Assembly: GCF_964355755.1 (NCBI RefSeq)
Contig: NC_092674.1
Span: 22,286,001 to 22,350,000 of the forward strand
From: Antedon mediterranea
Lineage: Eukaryota > Echinodermata > Crinoidea > Comatulida > Antedonidae
DNA: 64,000 nt
Direction: 5' to 3'
The translations under genes were made by a program, and so were the position numbers. The notes beneath the pieces were generated by a model. The model saw only the letters and a list, made by a program, of their open reading frames with translations. It did no database searches and was not told the DNA's origin. Positions 42,001 through 49,150 of the stretch are shown piece after piece. The stretch's first letter is position 1, and every line of letters starts with the position of its first letter.

Positions 42001-45000
42001 GCATATGTTTACGTTGATATTATTTAATTGCACACCTCATTTTGGACTGTACCATTTTCGGAACCTTGTTTTGTTTTATTATAAACATGGGCTGATGTCA
42101 GACAAATATCTGTTTCAAACGTCAATTTAGCAACTTATTAAGTCGTTTCATAAGCAGAGAATTTATAAAGCAAGTATACAATGCAGACTAGACATGTTAG
42201 ATAGAAATATACTAAAAGATATTTAATAAGAAGAACGTAATAATTTGACTTTCTACACCGAGCGGCGGAAAACCCATTCACACTCACAGTCACAGTTATT
42301 TGAGCGAATACTGTACTTGGCCTAAAACACTCCTAGCTCTGTATTTTAATACGACGTGAACTCTAAACAAAAACCCGATGAAAAACAATTTACATGAATT
42401 CTATAAACTTTCTTATTTATTGTTTGCCTAACAATAGCGAAAAAATAAACTTTGTTACATACAGTAACGGGCGGGTTCAGATTACATATATGATGGTAGG
42501 CCTAAACAATAGAAACAAAACAAACTGATACCCACGTGTGTGTTGTCGCGGGCGTCGTACCGGGAGTTCCATATTTTACCAGTAAAAAGCTACAAAGTGA
42601 TGACGTCATGGTCCACACGGCAAATACAGGCACGCGGCAATTACACATATATTACACGCGCGACAAACGCGGGTTATGGTACATGATTTGTAGTCAGTAC
42701 TGTAGTTAGTAGCACAACCTATAGTAATGTAATAATAATAAGTATATTAGTGTAGCTAGTGACTTCACCCTATTTGTAGCAAACTATACCTAACACCACC
42801 GCAACTAGATATCATATGCGGCGCAGCAAGCAGCAGAGAACAGCAACGCCAACCTAATTCAATGATGTTGGTCATGATTGTTTGCAGCTTTGGCTGAAAC
42901 ACAATATTGTGTATTTGATAAGAAGAAGACCAAATGTCTTAATGTCACCAACAATATCCCCCGAGTACCAATATTATGGCTTTGGTTTGCAGTGCCCCTT
43001 AGCTGTTTGGCTTTTCTTGTCTTAAAGAATCCCATTTGTATTTAAATTGATTTTGCAGGCTTTTATCACGCATTTCTTTTCTACTATGTGCCTATCTGGT
43101 TGCTGGGAGATGATATTGGCTTAAAAAGTGAACAAGTTGTAAGTTATTACACACACTGTTATACTGTCCGGCTCTATGCACACTGTCAAAATAGTTTGAC
43201 AAAAAAAGTGTGATGTGCCCAAATATGGTAGTAATATGCCCAAATATGATAGTGGTATGACATCATCATGTCCATATATGGACACATCACATTTTTTTGT
43301 CACATAAAGTTTGATAGTATAGACAGAGCTTAACTTCATTTTGTTGTTATAGTTTGAATTAAAACATATTTAAAAGGAATTGTACAGTAAATACAAAATA
43401 TTTGTTCACTTACAGAATTATGGTCTTTGGAGTTTTGGTACAATTATTTTCACAAATTGTGTGATTGTTGTCAATATAAAGGTGAGTGACCATATTTATT
43501 TAAATAAGTCATCCCAGGCATTATTGCTCAGGCAGATTTTTAGTTGTAATTTATTTGTGAGCCGCATTTATTTATAATATGGTCTCCACAAATAACATAC
43601 ACTACAACTTTGTTTGTAAGATACACACCATTTTCCTAAATCAGTTATAATAGTAAGGTAGGTAAAGAAATTCAAAGAGAAGCTTAGTGTTTTTTCTGAT
43701 GGCTGTGGTCCCATCTCCATTTTTTTAGCATTTTGGTCAAAGCTCTACTTTTTCTCAAGTCCATTGTGCCACAGTGACCCCCCACCATGTATAAGATAAT
43801 TACATAATATTTTGTTTAAAAATTTTAGTTGATTATTGAGACCTGTCATTGGAACATTCTGGCTGTTGCGTCCATGGTGATAACGATAGTCGGTTACCCA
43901 ACCTTAGCCTCTATATATTCTGGTATAGTTTGGTAAGTAAAATCTGTAATTAAATTTCAGCAAGTCATTTTTATTCAAACATTCTAAGATCTATTAGCTG
44001 TGTTAAACATTGTATTAATCACGTTACATTTTCATATGCCCCCTTAATATGTCATTTTACATTTGTAAAATAATGTTATTCTAAAAAGTAATAAAAGTAT
44101 AGTAAATCCAGTCAATTGAAATAACTTGTTTATCAGATTTTATGTTACTACCTGGATGAAGAATAATTTTCAAAACTGTGTAGTAATATTACACATTCTA
44201 TGATTTTTCATATATAAATCATGAATGATTCCACCAAACTTTTGAGTTAAAATAACTATAGCGAGACATTTAATGAATAGACAAACTGCCTTAAAATGTG
44301 ACATGATTCATATATAAATATCAATTCAATCAACCTAATTATAAAGTAAATGAGACCTTAAAGAAACTTTTCGTATCTTGTCTTAACAAAATTAATAATT
44401 AACTACTTGATATTTTTTGACTGTAATCTTTCTCAATGTAAATTTATTATTCAAAATTTCAATTAAAAACATTTTTTTTTTATTCATATGTATTTTTATT
44501 TTTATAATCTACCTGCTGTTGATGAACAATATTGGTAATTAATTATCAAGCAATAAAGAAAATGTTAGGATTGGCAGAGTTGTAGAACACACTACGTTTC
44601 CACAATTGTGGGTGATATGTTTTCACTTACTATATAGGTTTTAGATTGAAGTCCATAATTATTTTTTTCTATGATTTTTAGGTTCAACGCCACAGGGTGG
44701 TATGTATTTATACTATTAAAGGGTTTATTTGTGGAGACTTCTTAACTTGTGCATGCAATACTGTATTTCTATTTCCCTGTTAATTCCCTATATTAATTTC
44801 CTTGAACCTCTTCGCTTTAGCATAAAACTGTTTTTGCTAAGCTCTTTTATATTTATATTTATTACTACTTTATAACTACCAGAACATGATATGCTATGCA
44901 CAGAGTTTTTAATTGTATACTACTTTATTCCTCTTGGTATTCCTGTTAATTGTTAAACATAACTTCAATGTTCAATAATCTGTAACACTTACGTATGCAC

Positions 45001-48000
45001 TGTTTAACATCTGTCAATCGTTTTAAAACTTGTCTGCCCAACATACTTATAACATTATAATCTATTTACAATATATTTGAACAATTTAGTGGATATAATA
45101 TAGTATTGATATTTGAAACTAAAACAACTTACTAAAATGTGTCCTGTTAATTGCTATATATACACAACACTTTATACTTTGTTGTAATTTTGACAAAAGT
45201 GTATTTTTCATGTTGTATAAAATGGTATGTATACTGTTGATGTTGGTCACACACGAATGCACACAACTTGAAAAAAAAAGCTATGGTTTTAACAAATCTG
45301 AATATATGCTTCTAAGTGCATTTTAAAATTCACTTTCTAATTGTTCTATTTTTGCTGTTTTTCTTTATTCTTCTTTTATTTTTGGAGTATATAAATCAGT
45401 ATGTTATATAGCTTTTTTTCGGTGCTAAGCATAGATTTTACAATCTCCATACATGCAATAATAGAATGCTATAAATCAAATTACTTCTTTTCAGGGAGCT
45501 CTTCAGTACCACAAGTCTTTACTGGGTTTTCTTTGAGGTTCATAAGATCGCTGCAATGTGGTTTTGTATTCTTCTCTCTGTTGGAATGGCATTTCTACCA
45601 GACTTTGTTTACAAAATGATTATGTACTACTACTACCCATCTCAAAGTCAAATTGAACGGGTAAGTTTAGACTTAATATTGTTATTTTTCATACGCTGAT
45701 AAAGGTAGTAAAACCACTTTCATACATCACTACATTTCAAAATACTATGTATCATAAATATATAAAAATATAATTGCTATTAGAGAACATTGTGTCATAT
45801 CAATATTAAATCATCGGTAATTATTATTATTAGTCTTATTATTTGTATAAATTTCAAAAATTATATTTGAAATTGGATCCATTATACTATTCTTCTACTA
45901 ATTATTAAACCATGGACTTCTCCATGATCAAACTAAACAATGAAACTATTATTTGGATACATTTTTAATACATAACATTACACATAATTATATCTGCACC
46001 ACATATAAACACAACATTTCTATTCAAAATTTAAATATACTTTTGTACTTTAATAACACAACTATTTCTATTAGACATTTACACTATATTCTACATATAT
46101 TTTATACTGCAGCATAAATATAAATTCTATATTGACAAAAAGTTTGTATACAGCCATTTTCTTCTGAAGTAGAAAGATAATCTGAAGCGGATTTTAATTA
46201 CTTAGATTATGTTGACATTGGGCTGTTTTTTTAACAATAATAACAATAAACATTATACATTTTAATATAATTTCTTTCTTTTGTTTTATTAATGTTGATT
46301 TATTTTATACTGATTGACCATTATTATTTTAATGTGGGATTTATTTGTCAACTATTTTAAATGGTGTATTCATATGTGAATTTGCATGGGTGTATTATGG
46401 ATATGATGTATATTTTGCGTATTATAGCAAATGTCGCCATCGTCACTGAGATGCATGTGCCAAGGCATTGGACCATTTGAACTTTTGGTGCGTTTTATAG
46501 TATATGTTTTTAAACAGTTAAATAATCTTACTCAATACTGTACTATGGAACTTTTTGCTGTTTTTGCTAACACTATTCACATATTAATTTTTTTAACAAG
46601 TTGCATGATGGAAATTTTTAATGTAAAATATTAATTACAAATACATATAATATAATTTGTATTATTTATATTTTATTAATACGGTACTAAACCCTTGTCT
46701 AAGGGAACACTTTGTTGGTTCCGTAAAGAGTGTCCCATAGGGATTCTTGTTTAGTTGTAATAATATGGGAAACTATGTAACTTGGCAATAACTTTCACAA
46801 TCAGGAATGATTAAATCACAATAATACAATTAAAACATGGTCTAACTTGACACTAAACCTCTGTATGCACAGTAAACAGTGCACTGGATTAACTGTACTA
46901 TTACTGTAGGCATTGCATGTTGACTAATTTTTCATGTCATATCTTTGTTTATGGTACAATTCATTATTTTTATTATATATTTTTTTTTATTATGGCCGAC
47001 TGTCATGAACGACAATGTCAGTTAGTCTTACATTCATCTGAATGATGGATTAAACTAAGCCGGGACTGTTTAAAGCACCTTTGGGTGGTCCCAACATTGA
47101 CCAATTCATTCATAAGTGGATAAATTGTCACAAAGTCTGTTTTTCAAATTATGGAAACAAAATCTTTGAAATACAGCTATTTCTCTTCAAATTTGAGTTA
47201 ATGATTTTGTAGCTTAAAGGCAGTGGCATTACCACTAAAAATGAGTATATCATTGCGACTTGTGTGTGCTAAAACATTGACAGGATCATCCCTACTTTAA
47301 TATACTATAGTAATTAATAACCATGGTGATGCTTTAATAATTTTAAATTAACCAATCACAAAGCATTAGTATCAATCATAAAGGCTTAAAAGAAAAAATC
47401 TACAGGATTCTGAATAATAGATGTTCTGCTTGTTTCGAATGCCATGCTGCCTCATGCAAGACTTGATGTAGTTTCTAAATATGCCAAAACTTTGTGTATG
47501 ATTTTCCATTAAGAAGAATTTTATTTTATGAGGTAAAATGATTCTTTGACGAGTCTTGGGTCTGTGCTATGACTTAGCATAGTTTCATGGGATACGATCA
47601 ATTTTTCATTCAAATTTCGGAGCATGCAATTACTCTGTTTACGTATTCATGTTGGACATTGGTATGTACTTGTGAAGAAAGATTAAGTGGTGTTCATCTA
47701 TTTTTAAATGGAATCATTCGTTGAGTTCATACGGTATATTTTTGGGTTATTATCGATAAAAAAATGTTTAATGAATTAATATCGCTCTTCGTTGTTTAAC
47801 TACAAACTTGATACAGACGTGGATTGCGGAATTGCATGGATATAGCTTTTTTTCTTGGCAATCACAGCCAAAAAATAAATACGATACTGAAAATGACTTT
47901 GTAAGGTAAGTGTAGATTATTTTCATTTTTACTAATTAATGTATGATAATGACATCATAATCATCTTTATCATCATTAGTAGCATGCTTACACACATTAC

Positions 48001-49150
48001 ACCTACTTTACTAACAATTAAGGTTTTGAAATTCTTGGAAACTAAATATTTTTTATTTGGTCTTTTGTAGAAGTTTTTCAAAAAGCACTCTTCTAGAACA
48101 AAGAAAGAAGCCACTATGTGCGTTGAATATAAAACTGTAAAAGTCAATTCTTTCACATTTTGTTCATCTGATCATTCATTTATTCTATTTCAAAACAATT
48201 ACCAATTCAAACAACTTTGTTTCAATAAATTTGTAACATATAAAAACAAAATGAAAGACTGTGATATAACCTGGATATAAAAGTAATATATCTATTTTCA
48301 TAATTACCAGTAACTGTAACAGTTGGCTCTCCCAATACTGAAGTCTGTAAATACTCTCCCAAAACTTTTATTGATGTCCAAAAGATCCCACATTAATTTT
48401 GTTTGCACAAAAAAATATTTGGAATATAGAATGTCAAGAAACCAAACCTAACCTAGCCAGAATTGAGAAATTTAATGTTTAAAACAAACTTAACACAGAT
48501 AATTACTGCACAAAATGTAGCAAAAGCATCACTATGCTATTGGAATAAAGATCTGGTATACAAATCACTGTATGCCAATTGATACTAATTCATTTAGTGC
48601 TTTTGAAAACATTGCAAATATTTCATACAATTTGTATTGGAAAACATTTCTTCCTGATATTGCTATCTGACATTTAGACAAATGTCAGTTCTGATTTTGA
48701 TCCCCTTTTTTGCGTTTTGTGTTGAGAGGCACATACAGTAACTCAGTTATATGCAGTTTTCTTTTTAAGAACCAAATTATTTTCAAGTATTGTGTCAATT
48801 TATTTTCCAATCTGAATTTCCAAAGTACTAACTAATAGTTATTTATTGGCATTCATTGTTATGCATTTCACCACACCATACACTTATTTATAATAATTAT
48901 TATTTTAACAATTAATATAAAAGTTATTATTATTATTAGCATAGCTTTTTAGTTGTATTAGCAGGTTACAATGATAGATATTAAATGTTGACCAACAAAA
49001 ATTTGAAGCAAATAATTCTTTTTTTAGATAAAATGTAAAAATTATGAACATTTAATATCTGTTGTATGTTGCAGCCTATCAAAAGCCGAAAACAGTATGT
49101 TGTCAATAGTGGTACAAGAGATGGATAGAAACTATGGCACTATAACATAG
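9037..49150 (+). CDS. ATP11B-like: P4-type ATPase, ATP11B-like phospholipid flippase (32 spliced exons)
   Basis: Predicted ATP-driven lipid flippase that moves aminophospholipids from the exoplasmic to the cytosolic leaflet. Family members work with a CDC50/TMEM30 subunit. Coding exons: 9037-9072, 13102-13221, 15764-15853, 17543-17623, 17958-18065, 19406-19534, 22360-22514, 22824-22888, 28964-29045, 29872-30028, 31237-31318, 31547-31605, 31865-32083, 32836-32996, 33490-33632, 33776-33879, 35502-35615, 36183-36305, 37205-37353, 37955-38102, 38828-38930, 39674-39819, 40204-40263, 40832-41018, 43059-43138, 43416-43481, 43829-43932, 44682-44699 (optional), 45495-45660, 46428-46487, 47817-47905, 49075-49150. 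All have AG/GT borders and matching phases. The product is about 1,159 aa, against about 1,177 for human ATP11B as I recall it. Motifs: DGET ~182-185, M4 proline ~361, DKTGT Asp ~414, KGAES ~570, TGD ~681, GDGAND ~793. The stretch [14 protein letters not shown] points to ATP11B rather than ATP11A or C. The family is very sure; the tail exons are less so. Confidence 0.93.
9693..9717. repeat. Perfect 11-bp-stem hairpin (ACCATGGAGGT)
   Basis: ACCATGGAGGT, loop TAT, ACCTCCATGGT. A very similar hairpin is at 41418-41445. Confidence 0.8.
9772..10045. mobile_element. MITE family B, copy 2
   Basis: TTAAAGATGTCTCCCAACAA at the left, shared interior AAACAGTTAAATTCAACC and TTTTTTCAGG with GGACAAAA at the right. 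Diverged from copy 1. Confidence 0.5.
11608..12540. mobile_element. Inverted-repeat element with 36-bp perfect ends
   Basis: Left end begins CGCCCGTATTCTTAAACCGG at 11608; the right end is its exact reverse complement over 36 bp, ending at 12540. ATA precedes the left end and follows the right end, a possible 3-bp duplication. The interior has GTCGA/TCGAC-rich imperfect inverted repeats and no ORF. A non-autonomous DNA transposon of unknown superfamily. Confidence 0.85.
13102..13221 (+). CDS. Flippase exon 2 (N-terminal cytosolic segment)
   Basis: Forty codons, phase 0 at both ends. Includes [11 protein letters not shown] and [15 protein letters not shown], the conserved stretch before M1 of ATP11-type flippases (human: NRFP...YTPQKFIDNRIISSK). 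Confidence 0.93.
13893..14985 (-). mobile_element. Degraded LINE fragment (CR1/L2/Jockey type)
   Basis: On the - strand: reverse-transcriptase pieces TGVPRGT (near 14820), [12 protein letters not shown] (FADD catalytic box near 14740) and [18 protein letters not shown], then [10 protein letters not shown] and [10 protein letters not shown] from the 3' part. The frame is broken between the pieces (14098-14487, 14497-14829, 14771-14974). The 3' end is GGATCAATAAAAG followed by a TCTTA-type tail (13894-13916), typical of this LINE group. It is 5'-truncated and inactive. Confidence 0.85.
15764..15853 (+). CDS. Flippase exon 3 (start of M1)
   Basis: Thirty codons. Contains [20 protein letters not shown], the P4-ATPase signature entering membrane span M1. 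CAG acceptor and GTAAAT donor, phase 0 at both ends. Confidence 0.96.
15854..17542. other. Flippase intron 3, nothing recognised
   Basis: About 1.7 kb, AT-rich, with repeated CTGTACAGTA-type words. I see no exon, RNA gene or clear transposon. Intron 4 (17624-17957) and intron 5 (18066-19405) are likewise empty to my reading. Confidence 0.5.
17543..17623 (+). CDS. Flippase exon 4 (M1-M2 loop and M2)
   Basis: Twenty-seven codons with [20 protein letters not shown] then IKQ, matching TPTSPVTSGLPLFFV...AIKQ of vertebrate ATP11. Phase 0 at both ends. Confidence 0.96.
17958..18065 (+). CDS. Flippase exon 5 (start of actuator domain)
   Basis: Thirty-six codons beginning [15 protein letters not shown], the P4-ATPase E-D-W-x-R-H signature after M2. 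Donor GTACAG, phase 0. Confidence 0.96.
19406..19534 (+). CDS. Flippase exon 6 (actuator domain, DGET loop)
   Basis: Forty-three codons: [20 protein letters not shown], then [19 protein letters not shown] (residues about 182-185) is the P4 form of the TGES dephosphorylation loop; its Glu is present. Confidence 0.96.
20205..20305 (-). mobile_element. Retroelement remnant with hammerhead-like core
   Basis: On the - strand, CTGATGA (20297-20291) is followed by a GGGC/GCCC stem and GAAA (20274-20271), then GCTTTGCTAACTTTTCTGG. The order CTGATGA, stem, GAAA resembles the hammerhead core found in Penelope-like elements and retrozymes. A related sequence lies on the + strand at 38415-38480. The stem is imperfect, so activity is doubtful. 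Confidence 0.35.
20720..20869. mobile_element. MITE family A, copy 2
   Basis: Shared core CCTAAATATGGTAGTGATAT, TGTCCATATATGGGCA, and right end AAAGTTTGATAATGTAGACA. About 150 bp, in flippase intron 6. Confidence 0.65.
20960..21275. mobile_element. MITE family B, copy 3
   Basis: Shares AAACTGTTAAATTAAA, CAGTCAATTTGACAATTTTT, TTTGATCCAATGTTTGGT and TTTTTTCAGTGAGACAATA with the other family B copies. Confidence 0.55.
22085..22235. mobile_element. MITE family C, copy 2
   Basis: GGTTGGTTCACACACAATGC at left, AATTGGGAACCACGCC at right, and TTATTGGTCAAC inside. Just upstream (21786-22072) is older repeat DNA with TAGAACCCCTAT and TATTAAGGGACAC words. Confidence 0.55.
22360..22514 (+). CDS. Flippase exon 7 (actuator domain)
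   Basis: Encodes ...[18 protein letters not shown]..., close to IECEQPQPDLYKFVGRI of vertebrate ATP11. Ends in phase 2 (TA|C) at donor GTAAGT. Confidence 0.95.
22824..22888 (+). CDS. Flippase exon 8 (end of actuator domain)
   Basis: Encodes [20 protein letters not shown], the conserved P4 LLRGA-LKNT stretch. CTAG acceptor, GTAAGC donor, exits in phase 1 (G|GA). Confidence 0.95.
23030..23840 (+). mobile_element. Degraded LINE 3' fragment
   Basis: Broken + strand frames read [10 protein letters not shown], then [20 protein letters not shown], then LERL-type text into [20 protein letters not shown] and LGWSPI. This order is the C-terminal part of CR1/Jockey-like LINE polyproteins. The 3' end is TAACTAAATAAATAA near 23835. 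Several stops and frame breaks, so it is dead. Confidence 0.75.
24186..24600. repeat. Inner array of about 20-bp units (GGTCTCCCTTTTCGTATA)
   Basis: About 18 units of TGGGTCTCCCTTTTCGTATA with variants, flanked by GAGACC/GGTCTC palindromic words. Long ORFs across it on the - strand are artefacts of the repeat. Confidence 0.95.
25751..26193. repeat. 17-bp minisatellite, about 26 near-identical units
   Basis: Unit TAGTTGTCCTAAAGGGG repeats about 26 times without visible change, inside a longer variant array (25140-26310) with AATTGTCCGGGGG and AGTTGTCCAGGGG forms. The uniform block looks like a recent expansion; the sister element at 61039 lacks it. Confidence 0.97.
27326..27430. mobile_element. 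MITE family A, copy 3
   Basis: TGTGCCCATGGACATGGTAA, TATTTGGGCACATCA and right end GTGGACAGAGCTTA. In the large intron 8. Confidence 0.6.
28964..29045 (+). CDS. Flippase exon 9 (link to M3)
   Basis: Encodes [20 protein letters not shown], equivalent to AVYTGMETKMALN in ATP11. It sits after a 6-kb intron that contains a LINE fragment and the foldback element. Confidence 0.95.
29310..29565 (-). mobile_element. MITE family B, copy 4 (reverse)
   Basis: Reverse-strand copy: ATATGCCATTTTGATGTTCC, ATTTAACTGTTTGTTTTGTC and right end GGACAATACATTTTT are complementary to the family B interior and left end. Confidence 0.55.
29872..30028 (+). CDS. Flippase exon 10 (M3 and M3-M4 loop)
   Basis: Encodes [20 protein letters not shown] (M3), then a loop with EKHWYFYP. 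The loop is diverged and shorter than in vertebrates. Phase 0 exit at GTAAGT. Confidence 0.93.
30062..30203. mobile_element. MITE family A, copy 4 (both ends visible)
   Basis: Left TTAAGCTCTGTATACACTAT, right AGTTTGATGGTGCAGACAGA, an imperfect inverted repeat. The core TGATGTGCCCTTATATGGAC is shared with the family. About 140 bp. Confidence 0.7.
30440..30797 (-). mobile_element. tRNA-derived SINE (reverse strand)
   Basis: On the - strand the head has a pol III A box TGGCCGAGCGGTTAAG (30786-30771) and a B box GGGTTCGAGGCT (30732-30721), as in Leu/Ser-type tRNAs. A body with CTAGTACATCTTTCGAGACG follows, and then an AAATA-type tail (30459-30440). About 350 bp, nearly full length. Confidence 0.85.
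31237..31318 (+). CDS. Flippase exon 11 (M4)
   Basis: Encodes [20 protein letters not shown]. The NYIIPISLY segment carries the M4 proline (about residue 361) of the lipid-transport path. Exits in phase 1. Confidence 0.96.
31547..31605 (+). CDS. Flippase exon 12 (after M4)
   Basis: Encodes [20 protein letters not shown], matching EMQKFLGSFF-WD-D-YHEE of ATP11B. Confidence 0.95.
31865..32083 (+). CDS. Flippase exon 13 (phosphorylation site DKTGT)
   Basis: Contains [20 protein letters not shown] and then [10 protein letters not shown]. The DKTGT aspartate (about residue 414) is the catalytic residue phosphorylated by ATP. The exon then enters the nucleotide-binding domain ([13 protein letters not shown]). 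The variable insert after this point is much shorter than in human ATP11B. Confidence 0.98.
32836..32996 (+). CDS. Flippase exon 14 (nucleotide-binding domain)
   Basis: Encodes [13 protein letters not shown], then [17 protein letters not shown]. The last run equals, as I recall it, the ATP11B sequence and is the main reason for the subfamily call. Exits in phase 2. Confidence 0.95.
33126..33300. repeat. 21-bp minisatellite (CAGTTGAATAAGTGCCACAG)
   Basis: About six to seven diverged units alternating GTGCCACAGCCAGTTGAATA and GTGCTACAGTCAGTTGAATA. The cysteine-rich ORF on the - strand is only this repeat read in one frame. Confidence 0.85.
33490..33632 (+). CDS. Flippase exon 15 (nucleotide-binding domain)
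   Basis: Encodes [20 protein letters not shown], matching YKLLHILEFDSDRRRMSVIV in ATP11B. It has Cys where vertebrates have Arg before MSVIV. Confidence 0.95.
33776..33879 (+). CDS. Flippase exon 16 (ATP-binding KGAES)
   Basis: Encodes [23 protein letters not shown] is the conserved nucleotide-binding lysine motif (about residue 570). Phase 0 exit at GTAAGG; the next intron holds a 1.3-kb inverted-repeat element. Confidence 0.95.
33901..35189. mobile_element. Pogo/Tigger-like inverted-repeat element (about 1.29 kb)
   Basis: Ends TACAGTCAACTCTCCCAATA and its reverse complement to 35189, about 26 bp perfect. TA outermost with CAG-type termini is typical of pogo/Tigger elements. Subterminal TCCGGTTTT words are also inverted. 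No transposase; non-autonomous. Lies in flippase intron 16. Confidence 0.85.
35502..35615 (+). CDS. Flippase exon 17 (nucleotide-binding domain)
   Basis: Encodes [20 protein letters not shown], the conserved GLRTLC-AYR stretch, and ends in LENREEK. Thirty-eight codons, phase 0. Confidence 0.95.
36183..36305 (+). CDS. Flippase exon 18 (N/P domain hinge)
   Basis: Encodes [20 protein letters not shown] then [10 protein letters not shown], matching LLGATAVEDRLQ...IEALR-AGIK. Forty-one codons, phase 0. Confidence 0.96.
36600..36920 (+). other. Possible LINE trace in intron 18
   Basis: A 97-codon ORF starts with [20 protein letters not shown], loosely like the Y-G-S-E-T-W motif of LINE reverse transcriptases, but the rest does not fit. 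The block also repeats CCGGATGCAGAATTATGACG as CCAGATGCAGCCATATGACG. Origin unclear. Confidence 0.25.
37205..37353 (+). CDS. Flippase exon 19 (P domain, TGD motif)
   Basis: Begins [19 protein letters not shown], containing the P-type TGDK motif (about residues 681-684). The rest is a variable segment. Exits in phase 2. Confidence 0.96.
37955..38102 (+). CDS. Flippase exon 20 (P domain)
   Basis: Encodes [12 protein letters not shown] and [16 protein letters not shown], matching VVDGTSLSLAL and CSAVLCCRMAPLQKA of ATP11B. Confidence 0.96.
38415..38480 (+). mobile_element. Second copy of the hammerhead-like retroelement remnant
   Basis: CTGAGGAAGGCTTACTGGAA then AGCTCTACAATTTTTTTCTG parallels the reverse complement of 20205-20305. 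It is more degraded; the stem is lost. Confidence 0.3.
38828..38930 (+). CDS. Flippase exon 21 (P domain, Mg-binding GDGAND)
   Basis: Encodes [26 protein letters not shown] (about residues 793-798) holds the Mg2+-coordinating aspartates. Exits in phase 1. Confidence 0.98.
39674..39819 (+). CDS. Flippase exon 22 (P domain to M5)
   Basis: Encodes [16 protein letters not shown], then [13 protein letters not shown] and VQYFFYK entering M5. It matches [20 protein letters not shown] of ATP11B, with R-to-C and I-to-F type changes. Confidence 0.97.
40204..40263 (+). CDS. Flippase exon 23 (M5)
   Basis: Twenty codons, [20 protein letters not shown]. Equivalent to NVCFITPQFLYQFYCLFSQQ, the M5 span. 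Phase 0 at both ends. Confidence 0.96.
40832..41018 (+). CDS. Flippase exon 24 (M6, start of M7)
   Basis: Encodes [20 protein letters not shown] (M6), FEQHL, the loop [18 protein letters not shown], and FYWCILG at the start of M7. Exits in phase 1 into a 2.0-kb intron. Confidence 0.96.
41418..41445. repeat. Perfect 12-bp-stem hairpin (CATCATGGAGGT)
   Basis: CATCATGGAGGT, loop AAAA, ACCTCCATGATG. Shares the CATGGAGGT stem with the hairpin at 9693; related imperfect forms are at about 38318 and 45908. Confidence 0.8.
42888..43045 (+). CDS. Candidate truncating exon in intron 24
   Basis: After TTTGCAG, phase 1 entry (fitting exon 24) gives 51 residues and TAA at 43043-43045. It includes [20 protein letters not shown], then a hydrophobic run [17 protein letters not shown]. 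It lies just upstream of exon 25. Use would end the pump after M6 with one different membrane span. It could also be an exon fossil from another gene. Not recognised. Confidence 0.3.
43059..43138 (+). CDS. Flippase exon 25 (M7)
   Basis: Encodes [20 protein letters not shown], equivalent to GFSHAFIFFFGSYLL of ATP11B (M7). TTGCAG acceptor, GTAAGT donor. Confidence 0.95.
43167..43332. mobile_element. MITE family A, copy 5
   Basis: Core repeated as CCCAAATATGGTAGTAATAT and CCCAAATATGATAGTGGTAT; right end AGTTTGATAGTATAGACAGA. Sits in flippase intron 25, 28 bp after exon 25. Confidence 0.7.
43416..43481 (+). CDS. Flippase exon 26 (M8)
   Basis: Twenty-two codons beginning [19 protein letters not shown], aligning with NWTFGTLVFTVMVITVTVK (M8). 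Phase 0. Confidence 0.94.
43829..43932 (+). CDS. Flippase exon 27 (M9)
   Basis: Encodes [20 protein letters not shown] then [13 protein letters not shown], the M9 span (human: ALETHFWTWINHL...YGGILW). Ends in phase 2 (TG|G) at GTAAGT. Confidence 0.93.
44682..44699 (+). CDS. Candidate 18-nt microexon (adds FNATGW)
   Basis: TTTTTAG acceptor, 18 nt, donor GTATGT. It enters and leaves in phase 2, so exon 27 joins exon 29 in frame with or without it. Inclusion adds six residues, including the sequon N-A-T, to the short exoplasmic M9-M10 loop. Without it the W-to-YWVF spacing (8 residues) equals that of human ATP11A and ATP11B. The short length makes a chance match possible. Confidence 0.3.
45495..45660 (+). 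CDS. Flippase exon 29 (M10, start of C-terminal tail)
   Basis: Encodes [37 protein letters not shown] (M10), then [12 protein letters not shown]. It corresponds to YYVFIQMLSSGPAW...LLPDVLKKVL...TERVQ of ATP11A. Phase 0 exit at GTAAGT, so it can join any phase-0 tail exon. Confidence 0.94.
46428..46487 (+). CDS. Probable flippase exon 30 (cytosolic tail)
   Basis: Open 60-nt segment [20 protein letters not shown] between TTATAG and GTGCGT, phase 0 at both ends, so it is skippable without a frame change. No family homology recognised; support is splice sites and phase only. Confidence 0.5.
47817..47905 (+). CDS. Flippase exon 31 (cytosolic tail, HGYSFFSW)
   Basis: Encodes [20 protein letters not shown] then [10 protein letters not shown]. 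The HGYSFFS run resembles the S-G-Y-A-F-S motif in the tails of several P4-ATPases. ATACAG acceptor, GTAAGT donor, exits in phase 2. Confidence 0.75.
49075..49150 (+). CDS. Flippase exon 32 (terminal exon, stop)
   Basis: Encodes [20 protein letters not shown] then YGTIT and TAG at 49148-49150. TTGCAG acceptor, phase 2 entry agreeing with exon 31. Canonical end of the main isoform. Confidence 0.75.

Larger units (their letters stand above)
41019..43058. other. Flippase intron 24
   Basis: 2 kb with a hairpin at 41418-41445, a relatively GC-rich CpG-containing stretch (41650-42700) and the candidate truncating exon 42888-43045. CCGTCGGGGAGGAAAA and CCGTCCAGGGGAAATC are imperfect repeats. No known element identified. 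Confidence 0.5.

Noticed and set aside
45401-45619. 72-codon ORF overlapping exon 29
   Set aside because: It reads exon 29 in the wrong frame; the flippase frame there is well supported.
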